Assembly (NCBI GenBank): GCA_900545515.1
Contig: UQZA01000011.1
Location: 16,738-80,737, forward strand
Length of the DNA: 64,000 bases
Source: an uncultured Eubacteriales bacterium
GTDB lineage: Bacteria > Bacillota > Clostridia > Oscillospirales > Oscillospiraceae
Direction: 5' to 3'
Below the pieces are notes generated by a model. It was not told the origin of the DNA. It saw nothing but the letters and a program-made list of their open reading frames with translations, and did not search any database. The translations under genes and the position numbers were made by a program. Shown piece after piece: positions 25,160 to 32,663 of the stretch (position 1 is the first letter of the stretch; each line of letters starts with the position of its first letter).

Positions 25160-25318
25160 ATGGAAAGCAGAGAGCTTTATATGATGTGGATCAACTGGGA
25201 GGAGCAAATTGTGTCCTTCCATGAGGTGCCTGGCTTTGACCGCCTGCCCTTCGGGACGGAGGAAAATTGGCAGGCCAACATCCGGATCCTTCTGACGGAA
25301 GGCTTCCGGTTTCAGTGA
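25160..25318 (+). CDS. Small protein of unknown function (52 residues)
   Basis: A short frame with a good start: GGAGGCGAAGGGAAA before ATG 25160. It encodes MESRELYMMWINWEEQIVSF followed by HEVPGFDRLPFGTEENW and ends LLTEGFRFQ. It has no signal peptide or membrane span and is rich in tryptophan and acidic residues. I believe similar short proteins with a WINW start occur in related clostridia but cannot name a function. It lies 14 bases before the lipoprotein gene, which suggests co-expression. Confidence 0.6.
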   Translation: MESRELYMMWINWEEQIVSFHEVPGFDRLPFGTEENWQANIRILLTEGFRFQ

Positions 25319-25332
25319 AGGGGGCGGTTGTG

Positions 25333-25803
25333 ATGAAATGGAAACGAGCTGTGGCAGTGCTGCTGCTTTGCGGCCTGCTTCAGGGCTGTGGGCTGGCGCC
25401 GTCTTTTGCGGACCCGGAGCGAAGCGCGGGGAAAATTGTGCTCCAGGTCTCCGTGGAGGCGATGCCCGCCGACACGGCCTGGGACCGGGTGTATACGGAG
25501 CCTGTGAAAATAGAGGCGATCCTGGATTACATCCAGGCGCTGCATACGGTCCCACCGGAGACCGGTGAGCAGGAAGTCAAGGAGGAGGCCACCTGTAAAA
25601 TTACCCTGCATTACTCAGCCGGTGCAGATAAGGTCTATTATATGGCGGGGGAGTCCTACCTGCGGGAGGGAGAGGCAAACTGGATGCGCCTGGAGGCCCA
25701 TCCGGAGATAAGCCTGCGGGAGATTCTCCGGGAAAATCAAAGCGATTTGACGCAAGTCTTTACACCTGGCGAAAGCGTTGGGCATAGGGATCATTTCACA
25801 TAA
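25333..25803 (+). CDS. Putative lipoprotein of unknown function
   Basis: 156 residues. MKWKRAVAVLLLCGLLQGC gives a short signal peptide ending in a lipobox-like LQGC (Cys19). The mature part (VSVEAMPADTAW, EATCKITLHYSAGADKVYYM) seems a small beta-rich domain. GGGGGCGGTTGTG stands before the ATG. The last ~35 codons fall in a sequence that is repeated 700 bases downstream (25706-25842 and 26407-26630), so the present C-terminus (after ENQSDLTQ) may have been altered by that rearrangement. The function is not visible. Confidence 0.65.
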   Translation: MKWKRAVAVLLLCGLLQGCGLAPSFADPERSAGKIVLQVSVEAMPADTAWDRVYTEPVKIEAILDYIQALHTVPPETGEQEVKEEATCKITLHYSAGADKVYYMAGESYLREGEANWMRLEAHPEISLREILRENQSDLTQVFTPGESVGHRDHFT

Positions 25804-25842
25804 TATTGGGCCTGGGCGTTCCACGGGGAAGCGGCCCTTTGC
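25706..25842 (+). repeat. Direct repeat, copy 1 (flanks the oxidase-like gene)
   Basis: About 137 bases that recur at 26407-26630 in the same orientation. Matching blocks include GGGAGATTCTCCGGGAAAAT with ~20 further bases, and ATAATATTGGGCCTGGGCGT with the following bases. Copy 1 covers the end of the lipoprotein gene and lacks 82 bases found in copy 2. Confidence 0.85.
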
Positions 25843-25892
25843 AGGGATGGAGAACAAGACGCTTATTTTTTTGAAAGAGGTTTGCATACACT

Positions 25893-26396
25893 ATGTTCAG
25901 AGAAATGAGAAGAAAGCGGCAGGCATTGCCCCAGGAAGGAATGGATGCCGTGCTGCAGAAAGGCACCTCAGGCGTGCTGGCGGTATCCGGCGATCATGGC
26001 TATCCCTATGCCGTGCCGCTCAGCTATGTTTATGATGGGAAAGCCCTCTATTTTCATTGTGGGAAAGCCGGACATAAGCTTGATGGGATCCGCCGGGATG
26101 CGAAGGCGTCCTTCTGCGTGATTGATCAGGATCAGGTTGTACCGGAAGAGTATACGACTTATTTCAGAAGCGTGATTGTGTTCGGACAGATCCATGAAAT
26201 CACGGATGACAGCGAAAAGTGGGCGGCGATGGAAACGCTGGCAATCAAATATGCGCCGAATGATACCGCTGCCAGACGGGAACAGGCCATCCAGCGGGAA
26301 TGGAAACCACTTTGTGTACTGAAAATGGATATTGACTGCATGACCGGAAAAGAAGCAGTCGAATTGGTTGCGAAAAAACAGAAAAAAGAGAATTAA
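25893..26396 (+). CDS. Pyridoxamine 5'-phosphate oxidase-like flavin protein (NimA type)
   Basis: 167 residues of the FMN-binding split-barrel fold. The front FREMRRKRQALPQEGMDAVL, then GVLAVSGDHGYPYAVPLSYVYDGKALYFHCGKAGHKLDGI and ASFCVIDQ follow the pattern of Nim-like nitroimidazole reductases and related PNPOx proteins: a conserved GYPYAVPL strand and HCGKAGHK near the flavin phosphate. Function is probably a flavin-dependent reductase; nitroimidazole resistance is only one possibility. The gene lies exactly between two direct repeats and so may have been gained by recombination. Its base composition is somewhat less GC-rich than neighbours, by impression. Confidence 0.88.
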   Translation: MFREMRRKRQALPQEGMDAVLQKGTSGVLAVSGDHGYPYAVPLSYVYDGKALYFHCGKAGHKLDGIRRDAKASFCVIDQDQVVPEEYTTYFRSVIVFGQIHEITDDSEKWAAMETLAIKYAPNDTAARREQAIQREWKPLCVLKMDIDCMTGKEAVELVAKKQKKEN

Positions 26397-26406
26397 ATAT
26401 TGCTGA

Positions 26407-26630
26407 AGATAAACCTACGGGAGATTCTCCGGGAAAATCAAAGCGATTTGATGCCATCATGGACAGCGCCCTTTTGCCATCGCACAAATTGGCCAGCCCC
26501 AAGGGATGAGGCTGGCCAATTGTTGTTGTTTGATGCAGGTCGATATCCCTGGTGGAAACATTGGGTGGAGCGGTTATTTTACATAATATTGGGCCTGGGC
26601 GTTCCACAGGGAAGCATAGAGGCCCTTTGC
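26407..26630 (+). repeat. Direct repeat, copy 2 (with an 82-base extra segment)
   Basis: Second copy of the sequence at 25706-25842, overlapping the 3' end of the ABC gene. An 82-base segment (26455-26536) is bounded by the 8-base repeat TTTGATGC (26447-26454 and 26529-26536). It contains a 12-bp hairpin, AATTGGCCAGCC (26487-26498) with 26510-26521, that may terminate the ABC operon. Confidence 0.85.
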
Positions 26631-28418
26631 CTCCAGGAGGGTTTCGTGGCCGCCCCGCTCCACCAGCCTGCCCTCCTGGAAGACCAGGATATCCTGGCAG
26701 AACCGGCAGCTGCTCATGCGGTGGGAGATATAGATGCTGGTTTTGTCCCGGACCAGCTCGTCAAAGCGGCTGTAGATTTCATATTCGCTGAGGGGGTCCA
26801 GGGCAGCGGTGGGTTCATCCAGGACCACGAAGGGGGCGTCCTTATATAGTGCCCGGGCAATGGCCAGCTTTTGGGCTTCGCCGCCGCTGACATTCTCGCC
26901 GGCTTCATCCACAGCGGAAATGGGGGTCTCCAGCTTTTGCCCCATGGCTCGGACCCGATCCGCTACGCCGGCCTGCTCCAGGCAGCGCCACAGCCGTTCT
27001 TCGTCAAAATGGAGGCTGGCAGCCACATTCTGCCCCACGGGGAAGGGAAACAGCTGGAAATCCTGGAAGACCACGCCGAAGAGGGCCTGATACTGCCGGT
27101 AGTCGTATTTTCGGATATCCACGCCGTTCAGGGTGATGTAGCCTTCCGTCGGGTCATACAGGCGGCACAGGAGCTTGATGAAGGTGGTCTTTCCTGCGCC
27201 GTTCAGGCCCACCACTGCCATTTTGTGCTTCAGGGTCAGTTTGCAGGACAGATCCTTCAGCACTGGCTCTGTGCTCCCGGGGTATGCAAAGCTCACGTGG
27301 TGGAATTCAATCTCGTACACATGATCCTGCCGCTTTTCCGTGGGAATGGTGCCGGTGTGGGTGCTTTTCAGGGCCAGGAAGTCTAGAAAATGGCCCAGAT
27401 AGTTCACCATGCGCCGGACGCGCATGCTGCTGTACAGAATACGGGAAATGTCATTTTGAAATGCAGCCAGAGCTCCTACATACTGGGTGAAGGAGCCGAT
27501 GGAGACGGCTCCGGCCATCACCTTCAGCAGCACCAGAAGATAGGCGTAGATGGAGGAGACCCCTGCCAACGCCGTATTCAGCAAATGAAAGGCCCGTTCG
27601 CTTTTACACATCTTCACATATACGGGCCGGGCGATGTCCATGTAGCGCCTGTAGTTTTCCTTCAGCATGTCTCCCATATCATATAGCCGGATGACCTTAC
27701 CAGCGTCAATGTTGCAGAACACATGCATCAGGAGATAGGAGAGGCCGTTTTCTGCATCCACATGTTCGACGCTATTCTGATGTTCCTGGCTTTGGTAGCG
27801 CCGGTTGACACGACTGCTGAGGTAGCAAGTGCCGCCCACCACCAGCCCAAGGCTGATCAAGTTTGGCATGGGACTGCACAGGACTGTGAGCAGTCCGCCA
27901 TTCCGGGTTGGGGCAAGGCAGAGGGAGACGATCAAAACCAAGGCTGTCAGGGCGGAGAGCATGCTTTTCAAAAGGCTTTGAAATTGGGTTACAAGGCCAA
28001 AGAGTCCGCCATGGAACCTGGAGAACTGCTCTGTACTGGTGACCGATTTGGCCACATCTGGGTCGCTGATGGTTGCATAGTTCAGGTCCATGGCCTTTTC
28101 CCGAAGCAGCCGGGTGAGGCCGTGGAATATCTGATTACCCAGCAGATTTCTCCGGCTGGAGAAATAGTCTGTCAGTAATCCTAAAATCAGACTGGAGCCC
28201 AACAGCCACAGGGCAGACCAGGCGGCAGCCTGAAAATTTCCTGCCATGAGGCGATCAATGAGCCGGGCGGTGAAAAACAGGGACACATAAGGTGACCAGG
28301 CCTCCAGCATGGCTTGCAGGATGCTTTGAGGCAAAATAGAGGCGTCCATTGTTCGGACGAGATTCAAAAGCCGGAAAGCTTTGCGGTAATCCTCCCGAAA
28401 TGTGGATTGTTTACCCAT
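26574..28418 (-). CDS. ABC transporter, fused permease-ATPase (exporter half)
   Basis: 614 residues of the type IV exporter form. The membrane domain (about 1-330) is followed by the ATPase domain: Walker A VVGLNGAGKTT, Q-loop FQDFQLFPF, signature NVSGGEAQKLAIA, Walker B FVVLDEPTAALDP, and switch region YISHRMSS. It overlaps the second exporter half at 28411 by eight bases, so the two form a heterodimer at the membrane. The substrate is unknown; peptide or drug export are typical. The histidine kinase and response regulator upstream suggest regulated expression. Its last codons lie in a sequence duplicated at 25798-25834. Confidence 0.94.
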   Translation of the reverse strand: MGKQSTFREDYRKAFRLLNLVRTMDASILPQSILQAMLEAWSPYVSLFFTARLIDRLMAGNFQAAAWSALWLLGSSLILGLLTDYFSSRRNLLGNQIFHGLTRLLREKAMDLNYATISDPDVAKSVTSTEQFSRFHGGLFGLVTQFQSLLKSMLSALTALVLIVSLCLAPTRNGGLLTVLCSPMPNLISLGLVVGGTCYLSSRVNRRYQSQEHQNSVEHVDAENGLSYLLMHVFCNIDAGKVIRLYDMGDMLKENYRRYMDIARPVYVKMCKSERAFHLLNTALAGVSSIYAYLLVLLKVMAGAVSIGSFTQYVGALAAFQNDISRILYSSMRVRRMVNYLGHFLDFLALKSTHTGTIPTEKRQDHVYEIEFHHVSFAYPGSTEPVLKDLSCKLTLKHKMAVVGLNGAGKTTFIKLLCRLYDPTEGYITLNGVDIRKYDYRQYQALFGVVFQDFQLFPFPVGQNVAASLHFDEERLWRCLEQAGVADRVRAMGQKLETPISAVDEAGENVSGGEAQKLAIARALYKDAPFVVLDEPTAALDPLSEYEIYSRFDELVRDKTSIYISHRMSSCRFCQDILVFQEGRLVERGGHETLLEAKGLYASLWNAQAQYYVK

Positions 28419-30258
28419 TTTCTTCTCCCTCCTTCAGCTGGTAGTAATGGGACTGGATTTGGAACATGTGGGCATAGCTACCAGCTTGAGCCATGAGGGC
28501 GTCATGGGTGCCGCTTTCTGTAATGTGGCCGTTCTCCAGGAATATTACCCGGTCGCAGAAGCGGGTAGAGCTGAGCCGGTGGGAGATGAAGACGCAGGTC
28601 TTGCCCTGGGCGAACTGGTTGTAATGCTGGTACATGTCCAGCTCTGCCAAGGGATCCAGAGCTGCGGTGGGTTCATCCAGGAGAAGCATGGACGCGTTCT
28701 TGTATAGGGCCCGGGCCAGCATGAGCCGCTGCATCTGGCCACCGGACAGCTCCACGCCCTCTTTGTCCAATGTCCGGAGCAGGGAGGTTTCCGCCCCCTT
28801 GGGCAGGCTCTCCACCTTTTCGGCCAGGCCGGCCAGGCGGAGGCTCTCACGAAGCCGGGCCTCGTCAATCTGGTCATTGGGGGTGCAAGCTACGTTGGAA
28901 GACAGCGGGAAGGCGAAGGCAAATACTTCTTGGAACACCACGGAAAATTCCTGGAAGTAGTCCTCCGGGGAGAGGGTGGACACGTCCACGCCGTCCAGGA
29001 GGATTTTTCCTTTGGTGGGATGATACAGACCGCACAGGAGCTTCACCAGGGTGGACTTTCCTGCGCCGTTGGCGCCCACCAAAGCCAGCTTTTCCCCTGG
29101 GTGGAGGGTCAGACTCACGTCCTCCAGGGCGTAGTCCTGGCTCTCCGGATACTGGAAATACACATGCTCCAGCCGCAGCTCATGGGCGCGACCGGGGTTG
29201 GGAACTTGGACCTTGGGCGGGGCAGCCTGTTTTTTAGCTTGTGGAAGTTCCTCCATAAACAGGCGGTAGTGGCTCAAAATATCGCTGTTGCTTTTCAAAT
29301 TGGAACATTGCTCGGCCAGGCCAGACAGCCAGGCGCTGATGCCGGAGGCCACACCGGCGAAGAGAATGAAATCTGCTACGGACAAGCTGCCCGTCACCAT
29401 GCGGGAAATGAGATAACCATAGACCAGACCGTCCCGGAGAAGGATCAGCAGCTGCTTGCCCAGCTGGAGGGTGAATAGCTTGCGGCAGTAGGCGCTGGAG
29501 CGGGACAGATGCAGACCGATCAAGCTGTCCAAGGTACCCAAAAGCCAGGCCTTCATGTTGTACAGGTGAATATCCTTGGCGTACTTGCTATCCATGATGC
29601 GATTGGCCACGCGTATGATATTCTCGTTCGATTTGGCTTCCACTTCGAAATGTGCGTTTTGCAGCCGGTTTTTCCTGCCGTTCAGCAGGGCAATCCCAAA
29701 AGTGGTTGCCAGGATGACCAAGAGAATCCACGGGTTGAGCTGTGCGGAAATGAGGAAGTACACCACAAACCCGGCTATTTGACACAGGCTGTTTCCAGCG
29801 GCCAGAACCAGAGCTTCGATGCCGATTTCATCTCCGGCATAGATGGATTGCTGCGCCATCATCATACTGGCTTGCCCGGCGGGGCTTTCTGCCTGCTGAT
29901 AGCTCCTGGTGACACAGCGCGCCAGGAATTTGTGGCCCATATCCAAGCGGAAGAAAAACGGAATGCTTGTGAGCCGGTCCTGGCAAAAGGATTTTCCCAG
30001 ATTTAAGAAGGTCAGTGCCGAGGCAAGGGCCAGGATGGTCCAGGCGATGGTTTGCCACGGGCTGCCGGTTTGGTACATCCGTACCACCACGCTGGGTAAC
30101 CCCACTGCCAGGAGAGGAGCGGCCACCTCGCAGACAATAGACAGCGGTAGGAGGAAGAAATAGGCGGGTCCCTCCTGCTGCCGGAGCTTGCCCCAGGCAT
30201 AGATCACATTGCGCCACGCCGGAATCTTCGGCGGCTTGGGGGCTTTGGAAAGATCCAT
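28411..30258 (-). CDS. ABC transporter, fused permease-ATPase (second exporter half)
   Basis: 615 residues. AAGGAGTTGATTTCT before ATG 30258 sets the start; ten more codons upstream lack such a site. The N-terminal cytoplasmic stretch KAPKPPKIPAWRNVIYA leads into six membrane spans, then the ATPase domain with Walker A LVGANGAGKST, FQEVFAFAFPL, signature ELSGGQMQRLMLA, Walker B MLLLDEPTAALDP and FISHRLSS. Both halves keep canonical ATP-site residues as far as I can see, so this is not an obviously degenerate heterodimer. It is the first gene of the exporter pair and sits 42 bases after a terminator. Confidence 0.94.
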   Translation of the reverse strand: MDLSKAPKPPKIPAWRNVIYAWGKLRQQEGPAYFFLLPLSIVCEVAAPLLAVGLPSVVVRMYQTGSPWQTIAWTILALASALTFLNLGKSFCQDRLTSIPFFFRLDMGHKFLARCVTRSYQQAESPAGQASMMMAQQSIYAGDEIGIEALVLAAGNSLCQIAGFVVYFLISAQLNPWILLVILATTFGIALLNGRKNRLQNAHFEVEAKSNENIIRVANRIMDSKYAKDIHLYNMKAWLLGTLDSLIGLHLSRSSAYCRKLFTLQLGKQLLILLRDGLVYGYLISRMVTGSLSVADFILFAGVASGISAWLSGLAEQCSNLKSNSDILSHYRLFMEELPQAKKQAAPPKVQVPNPGRAHELRLEHVYFQYPESQDYALEDVSLTLHPGEKLALVGANGAGKSTLVKLLCGLYHPTKGKILLDGVDVSTLSPEDYFQEFSVVFQEVFAFAFPLSSNVACTPNDQIDEARLRESLRLAGLAEKVESLPKGAETSLLRTLDKEGVELSGGQMQRLMLARALYKNASMLLLDEPTAALDPLAELDMYQHYNQFAQGKTCVFISHRLSSTRFCDRVIFLENGHITESGTHDALMAQAGSYAHMFQIQSHYYQLKEGEENG

Positions 30259-30296
30259 AGAAATCAACTCCTTGTTTGGTATAGCCATATCCTAGC

Positions 30297-30318
30297 AAAA
30301 AACGCCCCGGCTGGGGCG
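30297..30318 (-). terminator. Terminator between the two-component genes and the ABC exporter
   Basis: On the minus strand AACGCCCC and GGGGCGTT form an 8-bp stem followed by six T residues. Only 42 bases remain to the exporter start, leaving no room for a promoter between them; it may therefore work as an attenuator. Confidence 0.85.
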
Positions 30319-30586
30319 TTCTTTGCACCAAATGTCTGTGGGGATGCACGAAATGCAAATATAGCTGGCGTCAGCACCTTGCCGTCCACCGGGGGCGTGT
30401 GCGTATCACGAGAGCGAACCCTGTGAATGGACCAGGGCAGCGCAAAGACGCCCAAGGGGCGGTGTAGCGTCCATGGGGACGTAGGGTGCGGCATCCTTGA
30501 CGCACCGGCGGCGCCAGGTTTTGTGATCGTAGCATTTTGGCGAATCCGGGCTTTCCTTACAGAGCTGTTTTTGGGATCTTCCGGCC
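30319..30586 (-). other. Gene-free, GC-rich stretch (possible dispersed repeat or long leader)
   Basis: About 270 bases between the histidine kinase and the exporter. The frames in it lack binding sites and look non-coding (minus-strand ...CATGGACGCTACACCGCCCC...). A similar phrase occurs near 60421-60445. No signal-peptide-like or pheromone-precursor gene was found here. Confidence 0.35.
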
Positions 30587-31822
30587 CTAGGGGTGCGCAC
30601 ATGGTGATTGGGGGGAGGTCAGGGGCAAAAGCACCTCGGCGGCAAAGATGCCAGGCTGGTTTTGCAGGTTCAGAAAGCCCTGATATTGGTCCACCAGGAC
30701 CTTCACCCGCTTCATGCCCAGGCCGTGATTGCCCCGCTTTTTGGAGATGTAGTTCCGCTCGTCAAAGTCCAGCTCCTCTTTGGCGGAGTTTTGCACGGAG
30801 AGATAGAGCTGATGCTTGACCACGGCGCAATAGACCCGGAGAAACCGCCCCTCAGGCGGAATTTTTTCGCAGGCCTCCACGGCGTTGTCCAGGAGGTTGC
30901 CCAAAATCACACACAGGTCCACATCACTCACAGAGAGCTGCTCCGGCAGTTCCGCTGCGCAGTCTAAGGCGATGTCCTTCTGCCGGGCCAGGGAGAGCTT
31001 GCTGTTGAGGACGGCGTCCACCATGAGATTGCCGGATTTGACGTAAGTGTCCACCTGGCTCAGATCCTGCTCCAAAGCGTCCAGATATCCGGCCAGGGCG
31101 TCCAGCTGGCCCATGGCCATGTGAGCCTTCAGGACCTGGATGTGATTGTGATAGTCGTGCCGCCAGCCGCGCATGTTCAGGTAGATGGTTTTGATCTCCT
31201 CGTACTGGTGGGTGAGGACGGAGGACTGAAAGTCCCGGGTGCTGCGCTCGTAGCCGGTCTGGTAATGGCGCAGGGTGTACTCCAGGACGGAAAACAGTCC
31301 GAAGCCCAGGCCCAAACACAGAGCCGGCAGGGGACGGAAGTGGGGCAGCACCCCGAGGACCAGATACAGCGCCCCCCAGGCGGCCCCGGCAAAGGGGGAC
31401 AGCTGCCCCCGCTTCCAGGCGAGCTGGCATTGCAGCGTCAGGCACAGGGCCAGGGTCAGGCTGACGGTCCAGGGAAAGGGCAGTGTTGACAGCCGGAGGG
31501 GGAAAAGGCCATGGGGACGGAGCCCAGTGGCAGCCTGTCCCAGAGCCGTAAGGATGGTCAGCACCAGGCCGGGAAGGATGGTTTGCTTCCACTGCAGGGG
31601 AAACAGCTCCTGGTCATAGAAAAAGGTATAGGCCAGAAGCAGCAGCGTCACAAGGACCCAGCCCAAGGCAGGTATCCCCAGAAAAGCGGAGGCGGTCAGG
31701 AGCAGCAGGCCCAAAAGCGCTGTAACCAGGTCCTTGACAGGGCCCCTGGCCAGGTTTCCCATGGTCCAGAGGTCGTAGCTGTACAACCCAAAGCATAAAA
31801 ATGAACAGAGCAGGGATTCCAT
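30587..31822 (-). CDS. Sensor histidine kinase of the AgrC/GHKL type
   Basis: 411 residues. The first ~190 form about six membrane spans, as in AgrC-like peptide or ligand receptors. The H-box is GWRHDYHNHIQVL (phospho-accepting His about residue 222), the N-box is GNLLDNAVEAC, and the G-box is NHGLGMKRV. It would pass phosphate to the LytTR regulator at 31838. The gene starts 15 bases after that regulator, so both are in one minus-strand operon. The ligand is unknown. The GHKL ATPase and the short cytoplasmic linker are normal for the class. Confidence 0.93.
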   Translation of the reverse strand: MESLLCSFLCFGLYSYDLWTMGNLARGPVKDLVTALLGLLLLTASAFLGIPALGWVLVTLLLLAYTFFYDQELFPLQWKQTILPGLVLTILTALGQAATGLRPHGLFPLRLSTLPFPWTVSLTLALCLTLQCQLAWKRGQLSPFAGAAWGALYLVLGVLPHFRPLPALCLGLGFGLFSVLEYTLRHYQTGYERSTRDFQSSVLTHQYEEIKTIYLNMRGWRHDYHNHIQVLKAHMAMGQLDALAGYLDALEQDLSQVDTYVKSGNLMVDAVLNSKLSLARQKDIALDCAAELPEQLSVSDVDLCVILGNLLDNAVEACEKIPPEGRFLRVYCAVVKHQLYLSVQNSAKEELDFDERNYISKKRGNHGLGMKRVKVLVDQYQGFLNLQNQPGIFAAEVLLPLTSPQSPCAHP

Positions 31823-31837
31823 CGGATGCAGTCCCTC

Positions 31838-32575
31838 CTATATGTGTGGAAATGGATTGCTGGCCTGCCTACCCCGGAACCGGTCCAGGCAAGCCCGGTT
31901 GACGGCCTCCCATTTCCCACGGGGGATGGGGAGGCGAATCCCGGAATCCATCTCCACAGCAGTTTTGGTAATGGCAGCCACATGATCCAGGCAGATGAGA
32001 TAAGACCGGTGGAGGCGGAAGAAGCCGCCGCCCACCAGGGCGTCTTCCCATGCCTGGATGCCTTTTCGGCTCTCCAGGTCCCCACGGGTGGTGTGGAGTA
32101 CGGTGGTGTGGCCGAAGCTCTCCAGGTAGGAAATCTCCGCCAGGGGCACCCGGCGGCAGACGTCTCCGGCCTCTACCAGAACCTCCGGCTCCTGCCGGGC
32201 CAGGCGGGACTGTGCCAGGGCCAGGCAGCGGAAGAGCTCCTCCTCCTTCACCGGCTTCATGAGATAGGACACAGCCTCCACGCCGTATCCGGCAAAGACA
32301 AAGTCCGGGGTTCCGGTGATGAAGAGAATCTGTAGACGCTCCCGCCGCTGCCGCAGCTTCCGGGCCAGCTCCATGCCGTTCATCTGTCCCATGAGGATGT
32401 CCAGCAGGAGAATGTCCGCAGAAGGCTCATCCTCCCAGGCGAACAGAAGGGCTTCGGCAGAGGGGTAGCAGGTGATTTGGCAGGCTTCCCCCTGCCCGGC
32501 GCACCAACCGCTCACCAGCTGGGAGAGGAGCCGGGCCTGGGCGGGTTCGTCATCACAGATGGCAAAGTGAATCAT
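31838..32575 (-). CDS. LytTR-family response regulator
   Basis: 245 residues. The receiver domain begins MIHFAICDDEPAQARLL (acidic pocket), has the phospho-acceptor in DILLLDILMGQMNG (Asp about 58) and ends VKEEELFRCL. The C-terminal LytTR DNA-binding domain shows VEAGDVCRRVPLAEISYLES and FFRLHRSYLICLDHV. AGGAGGTTCCC before the ATG at 32575 sets the start. LytTR regulators bind pairs of direct repeats upstream of target promoters; the adjacent exporter genes are the obvious candidates, but no such repeats were recognised with confidence. Confidence 0.94.
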   Translation of the reverse strand: MIHFAICDDEPAQARLLSQLVSGWCAGQGEACQITCYPSAEALLFAWEDEPSADILLLDILMGQMNGMELARKLRQRRERLQILFITGTPDFVFAGYGVEAVSYLMKPVKEEELFRCLALAQSRLARQEPEVLVEAGDVCRRVPLAEISYLESFGHTTVLHTTRGDLESRKGIQAWEDALVGGGFFRLHRSYLICLDHVAAITKTAVEMDSGIRLPIPRGKWEAVNRACLDRFRGRQASNPFPHI

Positions 32576-32605
32576 GGGAACCTCCTGGTTGTGAAATAAG
32601 AGAAA

Positions 32606-32656
32606 GGACCGCCCCATGGCGGAGCAGCCCATGCCACTCCGCCATGCAACCGGTCC
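32606..32656 (-). terminator. Terminator of asnS
   Basis: Arms GGACCG...CGGTCC with an inner ATGGCGGAG/CTCCGCCAT stem; on the minus strand the stem is followed by TTTCTCTT. It separates asnS from the two-component genes. Confidence 0.7.
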
Positions 32657-32663
32657 AAGCTTT

